From Phycisphaerae bacterium (GTDB taxonomy: Bacteria > Planctomycetota > Phycisphaerae > UBA1845), in the NCBI GenBank assembly GCA_029260165.1, contig JAJDDT010000098.1:1-45376 (forward strand): a DNA stretch of 45,376 bases. Reading direction: 5' to 3'. The position numbers and the translations under genes are program-made. Under the pieces are notes generated by a model. The model saw nothing but the letters and a program-made list of their open reading frames with translations, made no database searches and was not told where the DNA came from. Of this stretch, positions 1 through 8,585 are shown piece by piece (position 1 is the first letter of the stretch; each line of letters begins with the position of its first letter).

Positions 1-205
1 CCATGTGCCATTCGCGGTCGTCGTGACCAAACAGTGCAGCCGGTGTTTCCATATTGGGGATGCGGGCGTTCTGGAATTTACGAATAGTTTCGGCGATCTG
101 ATGAGCCGGCAGTTCGTGGATGGATTCCTGTGCCTGGGCGACGGGGGCAGCGACGATCAACACGGCGGACAATACGCGAAATGAACAATTGATTGAACGA
201 TTCAT
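1..205 (-). CDS. Exported protein, N-terminal part only
   Basis: This gene runs off the left edge of the window; only its first 68 codons are visible. The ATG at 205 is preceded by a good ribosome site (GGGAGG on the minus strand, about 211-216). Residues 1-26 form a signal peptide: MNRS, a hydrophobic run (VLSAVLIVAAPVA) and a likely cleavage after AQA. The mature start reads QESIHELPAHQIAETIRKF, followed by FGHDDREWHM at the edge. I do not recognise the family from this fragment. The upstream region holds a TTGACA-like box and a G12 tract (see the separate entry). Confidence 0.7.
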   Translation of the reverse strand, partial: MNRSINCSFRVLSAVLIVAAPVAQAQESIHELPAHQIAETIRKFQNARIPNMETPAALFGHDDREWHM

Positions 206-264
206 GGGTAACCTCCCTGTTTCCATGACAAACACGACAAAATACAACGGCTATCAGAACAGTC

Positions 265-296
265 ATTCTGCCCCCCCCCCCCATTCGACTTGTCAA
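265..296 (-). promoter_or_regulatory. Possible promoter with a G12 tract in the spacer
   Basis: Read on the minus strand, TTGACA (296-291) is followed by 8 bases, a run of 12 G (282-271) and then CAGAAT (270-265). The spacer is 20 nt, three more than the ideal 17. The gene starting at 205 lies downstream. The boxes are matched by eye to the sigma-70 consensus; planctomycete promoters may differ. The TTGTCAA/TTGACAA inverted repeat at 290-310 overlaps the -35 box. Confidence 0.3.
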
Positions 297-412
297 GAGT
301 TTTTTGACAAAAAACCGGAGAATTTTTCGATATTGGTGGTTTGTTGCAGCGCGGGGCCATAATTGAGGATATTGGGGGGGGGACTGTGGATTGAGGAGTT
401 GTTGGTTTTCCC

Positions 413-451
413 GCCGGGTGGCCTACCGCCAAAGACGGTGGGCTACCCGGC
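413..451. repeat. Long hairpin, REP-like
   Basis: Positions 413-428 pair with 436-451 over 16 bp, including two G·T pairs, around a 7-base loop (CCAAAGA). It lies about 100 bases past the stop of the Imm17-like gene, on that gene's downstream side, without a T run. The GGGTGGCC core recurs in the repeats near 45171-45261, so this may be a member of a dispersed family rather than a dedicated terminator. Confidence 0.5.
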
Positions 452-550
452 TGTATGTGGAATCACGGTTTGCCTGTCGGAGGCAGCCATCGCAGATTGG
501 GGATCGCGGTCGAACCCGTTATCGCCGCGTCCGCAGGTCCCACCTTCGAT

Positions 551-757
551 TCATTGTGACAGTATCAACGCTCCCAAAATCATCATCGCCAATCCCAGGA
601 TCATGTAGAACACGCGAGCACCCTGATAGCCGAACATCTTGACGAACAACTGTGCTTTCCGATGATTCATGTACCATTTCCAGTCCATGGCAGCCGCAAC
701 GCCCGCAAACAAGCCAATCGCGATCGTGAGCAGGGCCGTCACCTGTTGCTTTTCCAT
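551..757 (-). CDS. Imm17-like small membrane protein
   Basis: This 68-residue protein has two predicted membrane helices (about 7-24 and 48-66) joined by a basic, aromatic loop. The loop reads DWKWYMNHRKAQLFVK followed by GARVFYMILG, which matches the pattern I recall for Imm17 (PF15562). That family is named as polymorphic-toxin immunity, but it is also widespread without a toxin partner. The ATG at 757 was chosen because AGGAGG lies about 10 bases upstream; the frame also extends further upstream, to 826. No toxin gene is visible next to it. Confidence 0.65.
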   Translation of the reverse strand: MEKQQVTALLTIAIGLFAGVAAAMDWKWYMNHRKAQLFVKMFGYQGARVFYMILGLAMMILGALILSQ

Positions 758-927
758 TCCGCATATCCTCCTGAAGACGTTCATGAATGCGTTGCACTTG
801 CGCCCCTGATCAGACGCGCCGGCCAACCGTCAGCATAGCCCGATCGCACCGGATCCGGGAAGCACCCCCACATGCCACCCACAGCTCCACGGTTGAGTCC
901 TCCCACCCGCTCCGCTACACTATCCCC

Positions 928-1323
928 ATGGCAGAAGCACAACAATCGCGTCGTCCCAACCCTGCCCAGTGGCTTATCGCCATGAGCCTCGCCGCCATCG
1001 CGGTCTGCATGGTCCTCCGACTCGACCAGCAGGTTCTCCCGACCGCAGACGCCCAGGTCGTTCGCTCCGCCGGCTCAAGAGGCATCTTCGCCTTCAACGC
1101 TCAGCTCTGCGAAAACACCCACGGAATCTGCATGGTCGACGTCGACACCATGACCCTTTGGTGCTACGAATACGTCTGCGGAACCAAAAAACTCCGCCTC
1201 GTCGGAAACAGGTCCTGGATGTACGATCGATACCTGGAAAACTACAACATCGACGGACCAACCCCCCAGGAAGTGCAAAGGCTCGTTGATCAGGAGCGAG
1301 AAGCCAAACTGCGAAACCCCTGA
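928..1323 (+). CDS. Small membrane-anchored or exported protein
   Basis: This 131-residue protein has a short polar N-terminus, one hydrophobic segment (WLIAMSLAAIAVCMVL, about residues 15-30) and a soluble outer part. The outer part holds four Cys (QLCENTHGICM, LWCYEYVCG) and the string GNRSWMYDRYLENYN. The ATG at 928 follows TATCCCC with no clear ribosome site; the frame is open further upstream but that part is low-complexity. I recall such proteins as conserved hypotheticals in planctomycetes; no function is known to me. Codon third positions are strongly C-rich, like its downstream neighbours. Confidence 0.6.
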   Translation: MAEAQQSRRPNPAQWLIAMSLAAIAVCMVLRLDQQVLPTADAQVVRSAGSRGIFAFNAQLCENTHGICMVDVDTMTLWCYEYVCGTKKLRLVGNRSWMYDRYLENYNIDGPTPQEVQRLVDQEREAKLRNP

Positions 1324-1438
1324 CCACCGGAATTAACCGCGAATTTGCTCCTTGTTCCGCGTACAATAATGACAGAAGGCAGCGACCAGGATCCTGCCGC
1401 GACAAAACAACGAATCGTGACGTGAGGAAATCGCCACA

Positions 1439-2623
1439 ATGGCCAAAATGTTCTACACCCTTGAAGAGGCCCTTGAAAAACTGGGATGCGGCGAGACCGC
1501 TCTTAAAGCCGCCGTCCGCGACGCAAAACTCCGCGAGTTCCGCGACGCGGGCAAGGTAAACTACAAGGTCGATGAAATCGAAAAACTCGCTACAGAAGGA
1601 AGCCTCGAAGCAGGAGGCTCTCCCCCCGATACCAATGCCCCCGATGCATCGGACGTCATGCCCGAATTCAGCAATGAACCCGACCTCTCCTCCAGTCTGG
1701 GGCCCATCAGCCTCGCAGACACCGGAAACCCCATGCCCGACCTCACCTCCGCAGGCGGTCAAAGCGCAGGCGGCAGCATCGCCCTCGGCGACAGCATGGG
1801 CGACAGCCTCGGCGAAATTGGACTGGCTGACACCGGCGTCAACCTCGGCGGGTCCGGATCAGGTTCCGCCACCGGAATGCCGGGGTCCGGCGCAACGGAC
1901 ATCGGCGGCGAAACCACCTTCAACCTCGCCGACACCAGCGACGCCGTCAGCATTGACGAACCCGAACCCGGCGATCCCTCAAAGCCCAAAAAAGACGATA
2001 CCGTCGTAAGTTCAGTCGGCGTAAGCGTTTTCGACGAAGAGGAAATCTCAGACGACGACCCGATGGCCAAAACCGTCCTCACCGGGACCGCAGGCGGAAC
2101 CGGTCTCGAAGGCGTCGGCAGCGGGTCCGGGTTGCTCGACCTCACCCGCGAGAGTGACGACACCTCCCTCGGAGCGGAACTGCTCGACGAAATCTACCCC
2201 GGCGGCGACGAAGGCGCCACCGTCGAAATGGGCGAAGCCACCCGCGCAGGGCTTGAAAGCGCCATCCCGGACGACACCCCAACCGTCGCCGAACCCGTCG
2301 ACGACGCATTCAAAGCCCCCGCCGCGGGTCCCGGGTCCGAAACCCCCGCCACCGCGCCCGCCGGGTCATCCCGAACGGTTGTCACCCAGGTCATCGAATA
2401 CGCTCCGGACGCTTTCGCCCACGGTGCTGGTGGAATGCTCGTTGTCGCCCTGATCATCATGGTCCTCACCGGATTACCACTCGCCGCCGCACACCACGGC
2501 GTCTGGCCCTCGCTTCTTGATATTGTTTATGCTAAACTCTGGATGTTTGGTGCGGGCGCGTTGGTCCTTTCAGGTGCCGCCCTGGGGCTTGGCATCTTTC
2601 TCGGAAAACGATCCGAAGGATAG
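1439..2623 (+). CDS. Helix-turn-helix protein with C-terminal membrane helices
   Basis: Residues 1-52 form a MerR/excisionase-type helix-turn-helix (FYTLEEALEKLGCGETALKA, then REFRDAGKVNYKVDEIEKL). A long acidic, Gly/Ser/Asp-rich region (about 55-315) contains recurring ISLADTG, IALGDSMG and IGLADTG segments. Two membrane helices follow near the C-terminus (about 330-353 and 365-388). The ATG at 1439 follows GTGAGGAAATCGCCACA. A DNA- or protein-binding head tethered to the membrane by a flexible acidic linker is the plain reading. I recall similar proteins in planctomycetes, but their role is unknown to me. Confidence 0.7.
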   Translation: MAKMFYTLEEALEKLGCGETALKAAVRDAKLREFRDAGKVNYKVDEIEKLATEGSLEAGGSPPDTNAPDASDVMPEFSNEPDLSSSLGPISLADTGNPMPDLTSAGGQSAGGSIALGDSMGDSLGEIGLADTGVNLGGSGSGSATGMPGSGATDIGGETTFNLADTSDAVSIDEPEPGDPSKPKKDDTVVSSVGVSVFDEEEISDDDPMAKTVLTGTAGGTGLEGVGSGSGLLDLTRESDDTSLGAELLDEIYPGGDEGATVEMGEATRAGLESAIPDDTPTVAEPVDDAFKAPAAGPGSETPATAPAGSSRTVVTQVIEYAPDAFAHGAGGMLVVALIIMVLTGLPLAAAHHGVWPSLLDIVYAKLWMFGAGALVLSGAALGLGIFLGKRSEG

Positions 2624-2762
2624 TCCTCCCCGGAGCATCGTCTGACCAACCAATAACAATTGGCAACCACTCCCGCCAACGGTCACACGCCCGGGTGCTG
2701 CGTAACACCGGGGCATGACAGTCTTGTTTCTCTTGTCTGGTTCCTAACCTAAGGAGCACACC

Positions 2763-3629
2763 GTGCGATTGGCTTCATCGATTCTGACCACTGCCGTTGT
2801 TTCCATTCTCTTCACCTCCACCGGGTGCGTCAGCCTCGGGGAGCACGAACACGTTAAAATGGACAACCGAAAACTCAAAGCCGAAAAAGAACAACTCCAG
2901 CAGGAGCTGTTCGACACCCGCGCGGTCACCGGATCGCTTCGCGATCGATCCGACTCCCTCGAACAACAGCTCGGAACCAAGGACCAGGTCGTTTCCAACC
3001 TCAAGCGGGAAAACGACGGCCTTGAACAAAAATTCAACCGCTGTCAGGAAATCGCCAAAGGCATCGCCAACATGCCCATCCCCGCCGTCAGCCTGTCCGC
3101 ACCGCTTCCTGCGGAACTCGACTCCGCCCTGGAAGTCTTCGCCTCACAGCATCCGCAACTCGTCGTCTACGACCGCGAGCACGGGACCATCAAATGGACC
3201 TCCGACCTTCTGTTCGCTCTCGGTAGCGACGTCGTCAAAAAATCCGCCGCCTCCTCGGTCGCACAATTCACCGAAATCATGCGACTCCCCGCCGCCGCAA
3301 ATTTTGACGTCTTCGTCGTCGGACACACTGACAACGTCCCAATCCGAAAAGCCGAAACGCGAGAGGCCCACCCCTCCAACTGGCACCTCTCTGCCCACCG
3401 CGCCATTGCGGTCGCCAATGTCCTCCACGACAACGGACTTGGTAATTCACGCGTCGGCATCGTCGGATTCGGCCAAAACCGCCCACTCGTCTCCAACGAA
3501 ACCAGGGAAAACCGCGAACTCAATCGCCGCGTCGAAATGTACATCAAGCCCACGGGCGCGTTTGCCGTCGGGGCAGGGACGGACGCGCAGGCCGCCGCCC
3601 TCACAGGCAAGGTTGCCGGCGACAAATAA
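2763..3629 (+). CDS. OmpA-family peptidoglycan-binding lipoprotein
   Basis: The GTG start at 2763 is set by AAGGAG about 10 bases upstream. Residues 1-22 form a lipoprotein signal ending in STGC, so Cys22 is probably lipidated. A coiled coil follows (about 32-100, rich in K, E and Q). The C-terminal OmpA/MotB-like domain spans about 130-265; its peptidoglycan-binding signature is seen as VFVVGHTDNVPI, then LSAHRAIAVANVL, GFGQNRP and NRELNRRVEMYI. The expected role is to anchor the envelope to the wall, or to form part of a wall-linked complex. Length (288) is usual for a lipoprotein with a coiled-coil spacer. Confidence 0.85.
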   Translation: MRLASSILTTAVVSILFTSTGCVSLGEHEHVKMDNRKLKAEKEQLQQELFDTRAVTGSLRDRSDSLEQQLGTKDQVVSNLKRENDGLEQKFNRCQEIAKGIANMPIPAVSLSAPLPAELDSALEVFASQHPQLVVYDREHGTIKWTSDLLFALGSDVVKKSAASSVAQFTEIMRLPAAANFDVFVVGHTDNVPIRKAETREAHPSNWHLSAHRAIAVANVLHDNGLGNSRVGIVGFGQNRPLVSNETRENRELNRRVEMYIKPTGAFAVGAGTDAQAAALTGKVAGDK

Positions 3630-3825
3630 TACCGGACGCTCCCATAAACCAACCGTCGGTTTTCAAGCCGACCCATGAACCTTAAAGCATTTGTTGAATC
3701 CGCCCGCAAGGCTCGTCGCGCGGCGGATTTCGTCTATAATCAAGACATCATGAGCAACCTCGGTGTCCGTGGATGGAAACAAACTCAGGAACACGATCGA
3801 ACCCACGATGCAAGGCGAGAATTCA

Positions 3826-6144
3826 ATGACCAAAGCAGCCACCCCGGGTAAATCCAGGGGCCTACTCCACTACCTCTTTTTCTGCTGGGCAAACAACGTC
3901 TGGTTCGGCATCGCCGTCCTCGTAGCCATCTTTGTCTACAGCTCCGCCGGCAGCGCCATCCCCATCCTCCGCCAACACCCCTTCTTCGACATGACCGAAA
4001 TGGAGTGGTTCCACTGGTGGCCTTTCGATCTCATGATCACCCTCCTCTGCATCGTGATGATCACCGTCACCCTCAAACAAATCCCCCTCAAACTCGTCAA
4101 CGCAGGCGTCTGGACCATCCACACCGGAATCATCACCCTCTGCCTCGGCAGCATGTACTATTTCGGAACCAAGCTCGAAGGCGACGTTCCCATCTACCGC
4201 CGCCAGGCCAGCATCCAGCTCCCCGGAAACACCGAACCCATCTCCATGGTTATTCGCCCCGGAAACCACCTCTCCGCAAAAGGCTCCGACGGTGACTACC
4301 ATTTCGCCGTCTCACAAATCTTCCCCAACTGGACCATCGCATCGGGCGACGACACGGGAAAACAAGCCTACATGGCCTGGATCGACGTCCGGACACCCTC
4401 GGGCAACTACACCCGCCAACTCCTTGCAGGCTACCCCCAATACACCGAAGACATCCTCCCCGACCGTACCCGCGCCAAAAAAACCCTCGGACGACAACTC
4501 GTCGACGACACCCTCTCCATGAAGCTCGACTACGAACCGCAAACCGAATTCTTCCTCAAGGACTCCGCCGCCATTTTCGTCCGCAACTCCGATGACCAAC
4601 CCTGGAGCGAACGACCGGTCCCTGATATCCCCCACTTCAACGACCACATCCGTTCACACGACGATATCATCACCACCCCAAACCAGAAACCCGTCCCCCT
4701 GCGTCCCATCAGTCTCAAGGCGCTACCCGAAAACAACACCCCCGACCCGCTCTCCAAATACGACGTCCGCGTCACAGCCTATCTCCGTTACGCCCGCATG
4801 ATTCAACAATGGACCCCCGGCGGATCGAAACTCAACCCCGTCGTCGGCCTCTCGCTCATAACCGGAACCTCCCGGAACGACCTCGAACTTGTCGCCCTTG
4901 ACCCAAACAGAAGCACAACCGCCAACGGTGCCGTCGCCTTCAAATGGGTCGATTCCCTCGACCAGGTCGACCAACTCACCCAGTCCCCCGTCGACAAAAT
5001 CATCTTCACCGTCCCCGACACCGACATCGAACTGACGGTCCCCTTCAGGGCTCCGGATACCGACTTCATCCCCATCACCGGCACCGATTTCGCCTACAAA
5101 ATCAAAAACGTCATCCACGACCTCCCTGTTTCTCAGGGGCCTCGCGAGGGTCAGCAGGTGTCCGTCGCAATGGTCGACATCAAAACACCCACGGGGGTCA
5201 TCTCCCGATTCGTCGCCACCGACCCGAATACCACCCGCGACGTTGTCGAACAGGGAAAGCTGAGTCCCCCGTCATCCGTCATCGACGTCCGATTCATCAC
5301 CGGAAACACCGCCCGCGTCACCATCCTCGCCGGACCCGAATCCGTCGGAAACTGGATCCTCATCAACCAGGGCGACCTCATCGACAAACAAGAAATCACC
5401 ATCGGGCAACCGATCCCGGTCGCACAACAAACCAACCTCACCGTCAACTTTCTCATCACCCACCCCATCGACGACAGCAAACCCATGATCGTCCCCGTCC
5501 ACCAACGTCAACGCATCAGAATGCCGTTCTTCTCCCTCGTCCGCCTCGAAATCACCCACGACGACTGGACCCGATCCGTCTGGCTCCCCTTCAACCGATA
5601 CGCCCTGCCCAACAACCAGTACGTCATCCCCAGGCGCATCAACCTCCAACCAACCGAACTCACACTACCCGACGGCCAACACGTCCAACTGCTCTATTCC
5701 CGCCAGCGTCATCCATTACCAAACCCCGTCGCACTCGAATCCTTCGAACTCGCCACACACCAGGGAGGTTTCACAGGCTCACTCGACACCGTCAGCGACT
5801 TCATAAGCCAACTCCGTTTCAAATCCGAAGACGGCTGGTCCGACCCCATGCAGATGAGCTCGAACCGACCCGCCACCAACGGCGGGTTCTGGTACTTCCA
5901 GTCCGAATGGGACAAACCCTCCCAGGGCTACAATGGCATGAATTTCACCGGCGCCGGCATCGGAAACCGCAACGGCGTCTACATCCAGCTCGCAGGCACC
6001 TGCATCGCCGTCACCGGAATGCTCTTCGCCTTCTATGTCAAACCCGTCATCAGGCGAAAATCCCAGGAAAAAGCCCGCCTGCGCAGGCAGCAACGTCAAA
6101 CACCAACCAACATCGAGGAAACCGAAGCTGCAGGAGTCGCCTAA
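3826..6144 (+). CDS. resB: Cytochrome c biogenesis protein ResB
   Basis: This is the ResB (Ccs1) half of the system II haem-export and cytochrome c synthase complex; CcsA follows 27 bases downstream. Membrane helices lie near the N-terminus (WFGIAVLVAIFVYSSAGSA; then WWPFDLMITLLCIVM; then GVWTIHTGIITLCLGSMYYF, which carries a candidate haem-ligand His). A large periplasmic domain of some 550 residues follows, and a last helix sits near the C-terminus (QLAGTCIAVTGMLFAFYV). The ATG at 3826 has AAGGCGAG 6 bases upstream and gives 772 residues; in-frame GTG 3763 and ATG 3808 are alternatives. The periplasmic part is long for ResB. Confidence 0.85.
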   Translation: MTKAATPGKSRGLLHYLFFCWANNVWFGIAVLVAIFVYSSAGSAIPILRQHPFFDMTEMEWFHWWPFDLMITLLCIVMITVTLKQIPLKLVNAGVWTIHTGIITLCLGSMYYFGTKLEGDVPIYRRQASIQLPGNTEPISMVIRPGNHLSAKGSDGDYHFAVSQIFPNWTIASGDDTGKQAYMAWIDVRTPSGNYTRQLLAGYPQYTEDILPDRTRAKKTLGRQLVDDTLSMKLDYEPQTEFFLKDSAAIFVRNSDDQPWSERPVPDIPHFNDHIRSHDDIITTPNQKPVPLRPISLKALPENNTPDPLSKYDVRVTAYLRYARMIQQWTPGGSKLNPVVGLSLITGTSRNDLELVALDPNRSTTANGAVAFKWVDSLDQVDQLTQSPVDKIIFTVPDTDIELTVPFRAPDTDFIPITGTDFAYKIKNVIHDLPVSQGPREGQQVSVAMVDIKTPTGVISRFVATDPNTTRDVVEQGKLSPPSSVIDVRFITGNTARVTILAGPESVGNWILINQGDLIDKQEITIGQPIPVAQQTNLTVNFLITHPIDDSKPMIVPVHQRQRIRMPFFSLVRLEITHDDWTRSVWLPFNRYALPNNQYVIPRRINLQPTELTLPDGQHVQLLYSRQRHPLPNPVALESFELATHQGGFTGSLDTVSDFISQLRFKSEDGWSDPMQMSSNRPATNGGFWYFQSEWDKPSQGYNGMNFTGAGIGNRNGVYIQLAGTCIAVTGMLFAFYVKPVIRRKSQEKARLRRQQRQTPTNIEETEAAGVA

Positions 6145-6171
6145 GCGCTTCGCCAAACAAGGCCCATAACC

Positions 6172-8001
6172 ATGTACGACAATATCCCATTGATCCTCGC
6201 ATTCGTTTTTGGAACCATCGCCCTCGTCTTCTTCCTCGCGATGCTCACGCCCAAAATCCGCAAGCACATCGTCGACGTGCTCGTCGTCGCCCTCATCGGA
6301 TTCATCATCTACCACAATTCCTCCAACCGACCTCCATCACCCCAACCCACCGAATTCGCCCAGGCCGTCAACATCGACACGCTCAACAACCTCGCCGTCC
6401 AACGCGACGGACGACTCAAATCCTTCAGCTCATTCTCACGCACCATGATGCGTTTCGTCAGTGGCCGACACAAAATCGGAGGACAACAAGCCGCCTTCAC
6501 CTACTTCGACATGATGTTCCGACCCGACGCCTACATGAACGCCGACGTCATCTACGTCAAACACAAAGACCTCCGCGCAGGCATCGCCAACCAACTCATT
6601 GCAGACGCGGTAGCCACACCCGACATCCTCGAATCCTTCAGGGAAAACGGACTCATCGCGCCCGCCCTGCTAAACCGACCATCCATCAGCGCCCTGCTCG
6701 ATGAACTCGAACGCGACCTCATCAAAATGAACAAGCAGGTCAACATGGTCCACACCGCCCTCACCGTCTCCGACCCCCGAACACTCTCCGGAAACCTCCA
6801 GATCATCCCACCCCCAAACGGGTCCACCCAGGATCCATGGTTCCTCATGAGCGACGTCCTCGCCTCCGCCATCGCACCCACCGACCACACCCACGCCGGC
6901 GTCGGACAGGTCTCGCGTATCCCAGGCCTCGACCCCGGTCTCACCACAAAAATCGCCAATGAATTCAACACCCTCAAAACCGCGTGGCTCGCCCAGGACG
7001 CAACCGCCGTCAACACCGCAACCGCCACCCTCGCAGCCCTTATCCGAACCGTCGAACCCGACCTCTACCCACCCGTGGACAAACTCCAGCTCGAAAGCTG
7101 GTATTTCAAATCCTACAGCATGACATGGGTCTGGACCGTCTACATGCTCGCCCTCATCCCCCTCCTCATCGGATTCGTCTATCGCTGGCGCGGGGCAAAC
7201 CTCCTCGGAATCGCCATCTTTGTCGCCGCCTTCGGACTCCACACTGCCTCACTCGCCATCCGATGGCACCTCTCCGGACGCATCCCAAACTCCAACATGT
7301 TTGAAGCCATCTCCGCCGCCACATGGTTCGGAGGCATCCTCACCTTCATCCTCGAACTCATCGTCCGCAAGACGACCATGCGCAACCTCTTCTTCATCGG
7401 ATCCGCCACCGCCTCCATGACCGCCGCCATGTGCAGCTACTTCCTGCCCATCCAACTCACCAGCGACATCAACAACGTCATGCCCATCCTCCTCCACAAC
7501 GTCTGGCTGTACATCCACACAAACATGATCATCGCCAGCTACTGCACCATCGCCATAGCAGCCGTCACCGCACTGCTCTACCTCCGCGATCGCATCGGGG
7601 GCGGAAAACCGGACGCAGCCATCCTCGGCGGTGCGGGTTCGCTCATGATGCCAAGTCACCCCAGCGCAGCCTTCGTCAAAAACGAAGGCGTCTCCGTCGC
7701 GCAGGTTTGCGACGGTGCCACCATGATCATGATGGAATTCTCCTTCGTCACACTATGGACAGGCCTGGTCATGGGCGCCATCTGGGCAGACCAGTCATGG
7801 GGACGACCCTGGGGATGGGACCCCAAGGAGGTCTTCGCCCTCAACACCTTCATCATCTTCCTCCTGCTCATCCACGTCCGCCTCAAGGTCAGGGACAAAG
7901 GACTCTGGACCGCCATCCTCGCCGTCGTCGGATGCGCCGTCATGCTCTTCAACTGGATCGTCATCAACTTCTTCATCACAGGACTACACAGCTACGCCTG
8001 A
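6172..8001 (+). CDS. ccsA: Cytochrome c biogenesis protein CcsA
   Basis: This is the CcsA/ResC half of the system II cytochrome c synthase, which presents haem to apocytochrome CXXCH motifs outside the membrane. The 609-residue protein begins with two helices (about 4-24 and 28-46) and a periplasmic stretch of some 260 residues. The multi-helix CcsA core occupies the second half. The haem-binding WWD signature is visible as SWGRPWGWDPKEVFAL near residue 542-557, and His residues flank it (LHNVWLYIHTN, LLLIHVRLK). It begins 27 bases after resB and is surely co-transcribed with it. The extra N-terminal part resembles the periplasmic module of fused CcsBA proteins. Confidence 0.88.
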   Translation: MYDNIPLILAFVFGTIALVFFLAMLTPKIRKHIVDVLVVALIGFIIYHNSSNRPPSPQPTEFAQAVNIDTLNNLAVQRDGRLKSFSSFSRTMMRFVSGRHKIGGQQAAFTYFDMMFRPDAYMNADVIYVKHKDLRAGIANQLIADAVATPDILESFRENGLIAPALLNRPSISALLDELERDLIKMNKQVNMVHTALTVSDPRTLSGNLQIIPPPNGSTQDPWFLMSDVLASAIAPTDHTHAGVGQVSRIPGLDPGLTTKIANEFNTLKTAWLAQDATAVNTATATLAALIRTVEPDLYPPVDKLQLESWYFKSYSMTWVWTVYMLALIPLLIGFVYRWRGANLLGIAIFVAAFGLHTASLAIRWHLSGRIPNSNMFEAISAATWFGGILTFILELIVRKTTMRNLFFIGSATASMTAAMCSYFLPIQLTSDINNVMPILLHNVWLYIHTNMIIASYCTIAIAAVTALLYLRDRIGGGKPDAAILGGAGSLMMPSHPSAAFVKNEGVSVAQVCDGATMIMMEFSFVTLWTGLVMGAIWADQSWGRPWGWDPKEVFALNTFIIFLLLIHVRLKVRDKGLWTAILAVVGCAVMLFNWIVINFFITGLHSYA

Positions 8002-8039
8002 TCCTCCGCAGTCTCATCCCCATCGGGGGTGAGAGGATC
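8000..8039 (+). terminator. Hairpin overlapping the ccsA stop
   Basis: Positions 8013-8021 pair with 8025-8033 (9 bp, one G·T, loop ATC), and 8000-8005 pair with 8034-8039 outside a 7-base bulge. It begins inside the ccsA stop codon. No T run follows, so it may protect the mRNA end or act with Rho rather than as an intrinsic terminator. Confidence 0.45.
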
Positions 8040-8151
8040 GCGGTCGCCGACTCCGTCGCAAATCCGACCCGGAAGGAGTGCGAAACACCCATCGACTCCC
8101 CGCATATTCCCTGCTATCCTTCGGTGGCTGTTTGATTTTCAGGAGATTTCC

Positions 8152-8508
8152 ATGACATCCGCAGACACACACATCAACGTGAAGGACTCAAACGGGGTCA
8201 GGGTCATCGAGTTTTGCGATCGCAAAATCCTCGACGAGCTGTCGATCTCCGAACTTGGCGGCGAACTGAACTCAGCCGTCGATTCCCAATCAGGGGCCAA
8301 CACGCTGCTCGACTTCAAAAACGTGGAGCATCTCTCGTCCGCCGCGCTTGGAATGCTCATCACGCTCGACAAACGAATCAAGGACAAAAAAGGCGTCCTC
8401 AAACTGAGCAACATCAACCCCCAGATTTACGAGGTGTTCAAGATCACCAGACTCAACAAGCTGTTCGAGATTCACGAATCCGCGGACAAGGCGCTGGCCT
8501 CCTTCTAG
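8152..8508 (+). CDS. STAS-domain anti-sigma factor antagonist
   Basis: This 118-residue protein is one STAS domain (SpoIIAA/RsbV family). The ATG at 8152 follows AGGAGATTTCC, a strong ribosome site. The phospho-acceptor loop reads VEHLSSAALGMLI with Ser62/Ser63 as candidate targets; the IKDKKGVLKLSNINPQI and FEIHESADKAL strings are family-typical. The RsbW-like kinase gene begins 77 bases downstream. In partner switching, the unphosphorylated antagonist binds the kinase and releases its target (a sigma factor or other effector). No sigma factor gene is adjacent. Confidence 0.85.
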   Translation: MTSADTHINVKDSNGVRVIEFCDRKILDELSISELGGELNSAVDSQSGANTLLDFKNVEHLSSAALGMLITLDKRIKDKKGVLKLSNINPQIYEVFKITRLNKLFEIHESADKALASF

Positions 8509-8585
8509 CACGTTTTTTCGCCGCGCCGCTCAAATCGCCACCGCCCCCATGGCGACGCACGATCGATCTTTTGTGTGACAAATTC

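Larger units (their letters stand above)
206..550. other. Gene-free stretch between two minus-strand genes
   Basis: This 345-base gap has no convincing ORF. It contains a C12 run (271-282), a 7-bp inverted repeat (290-296 with 304-310), a G9 run (374-382) and the long hairpin at 413-451. Open frames here on either strand lack family motifs and usable ribosome sites. Confidence 0.6.

Noticed and set aside
1094-1762. 222-codon minus-strand ORF opposite the HTH gene
   Set aside because: It is the antisense frame of a coding region with biased codons and has no motif.
3750-3852. 33-codon ORF in front of resB as a leader peptide
   Set aside because: It overlaps the resB start in another frame, has no ribosome site, and its residues show no motif; it is most likely chance.
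4944-6704. 586-codon Arg/His/Pro-rich ORF overlapping resB and ccsA
   Set aside because: It is an out-of-frame reading of two well-supported genes; its composition is that of a shadow frame.
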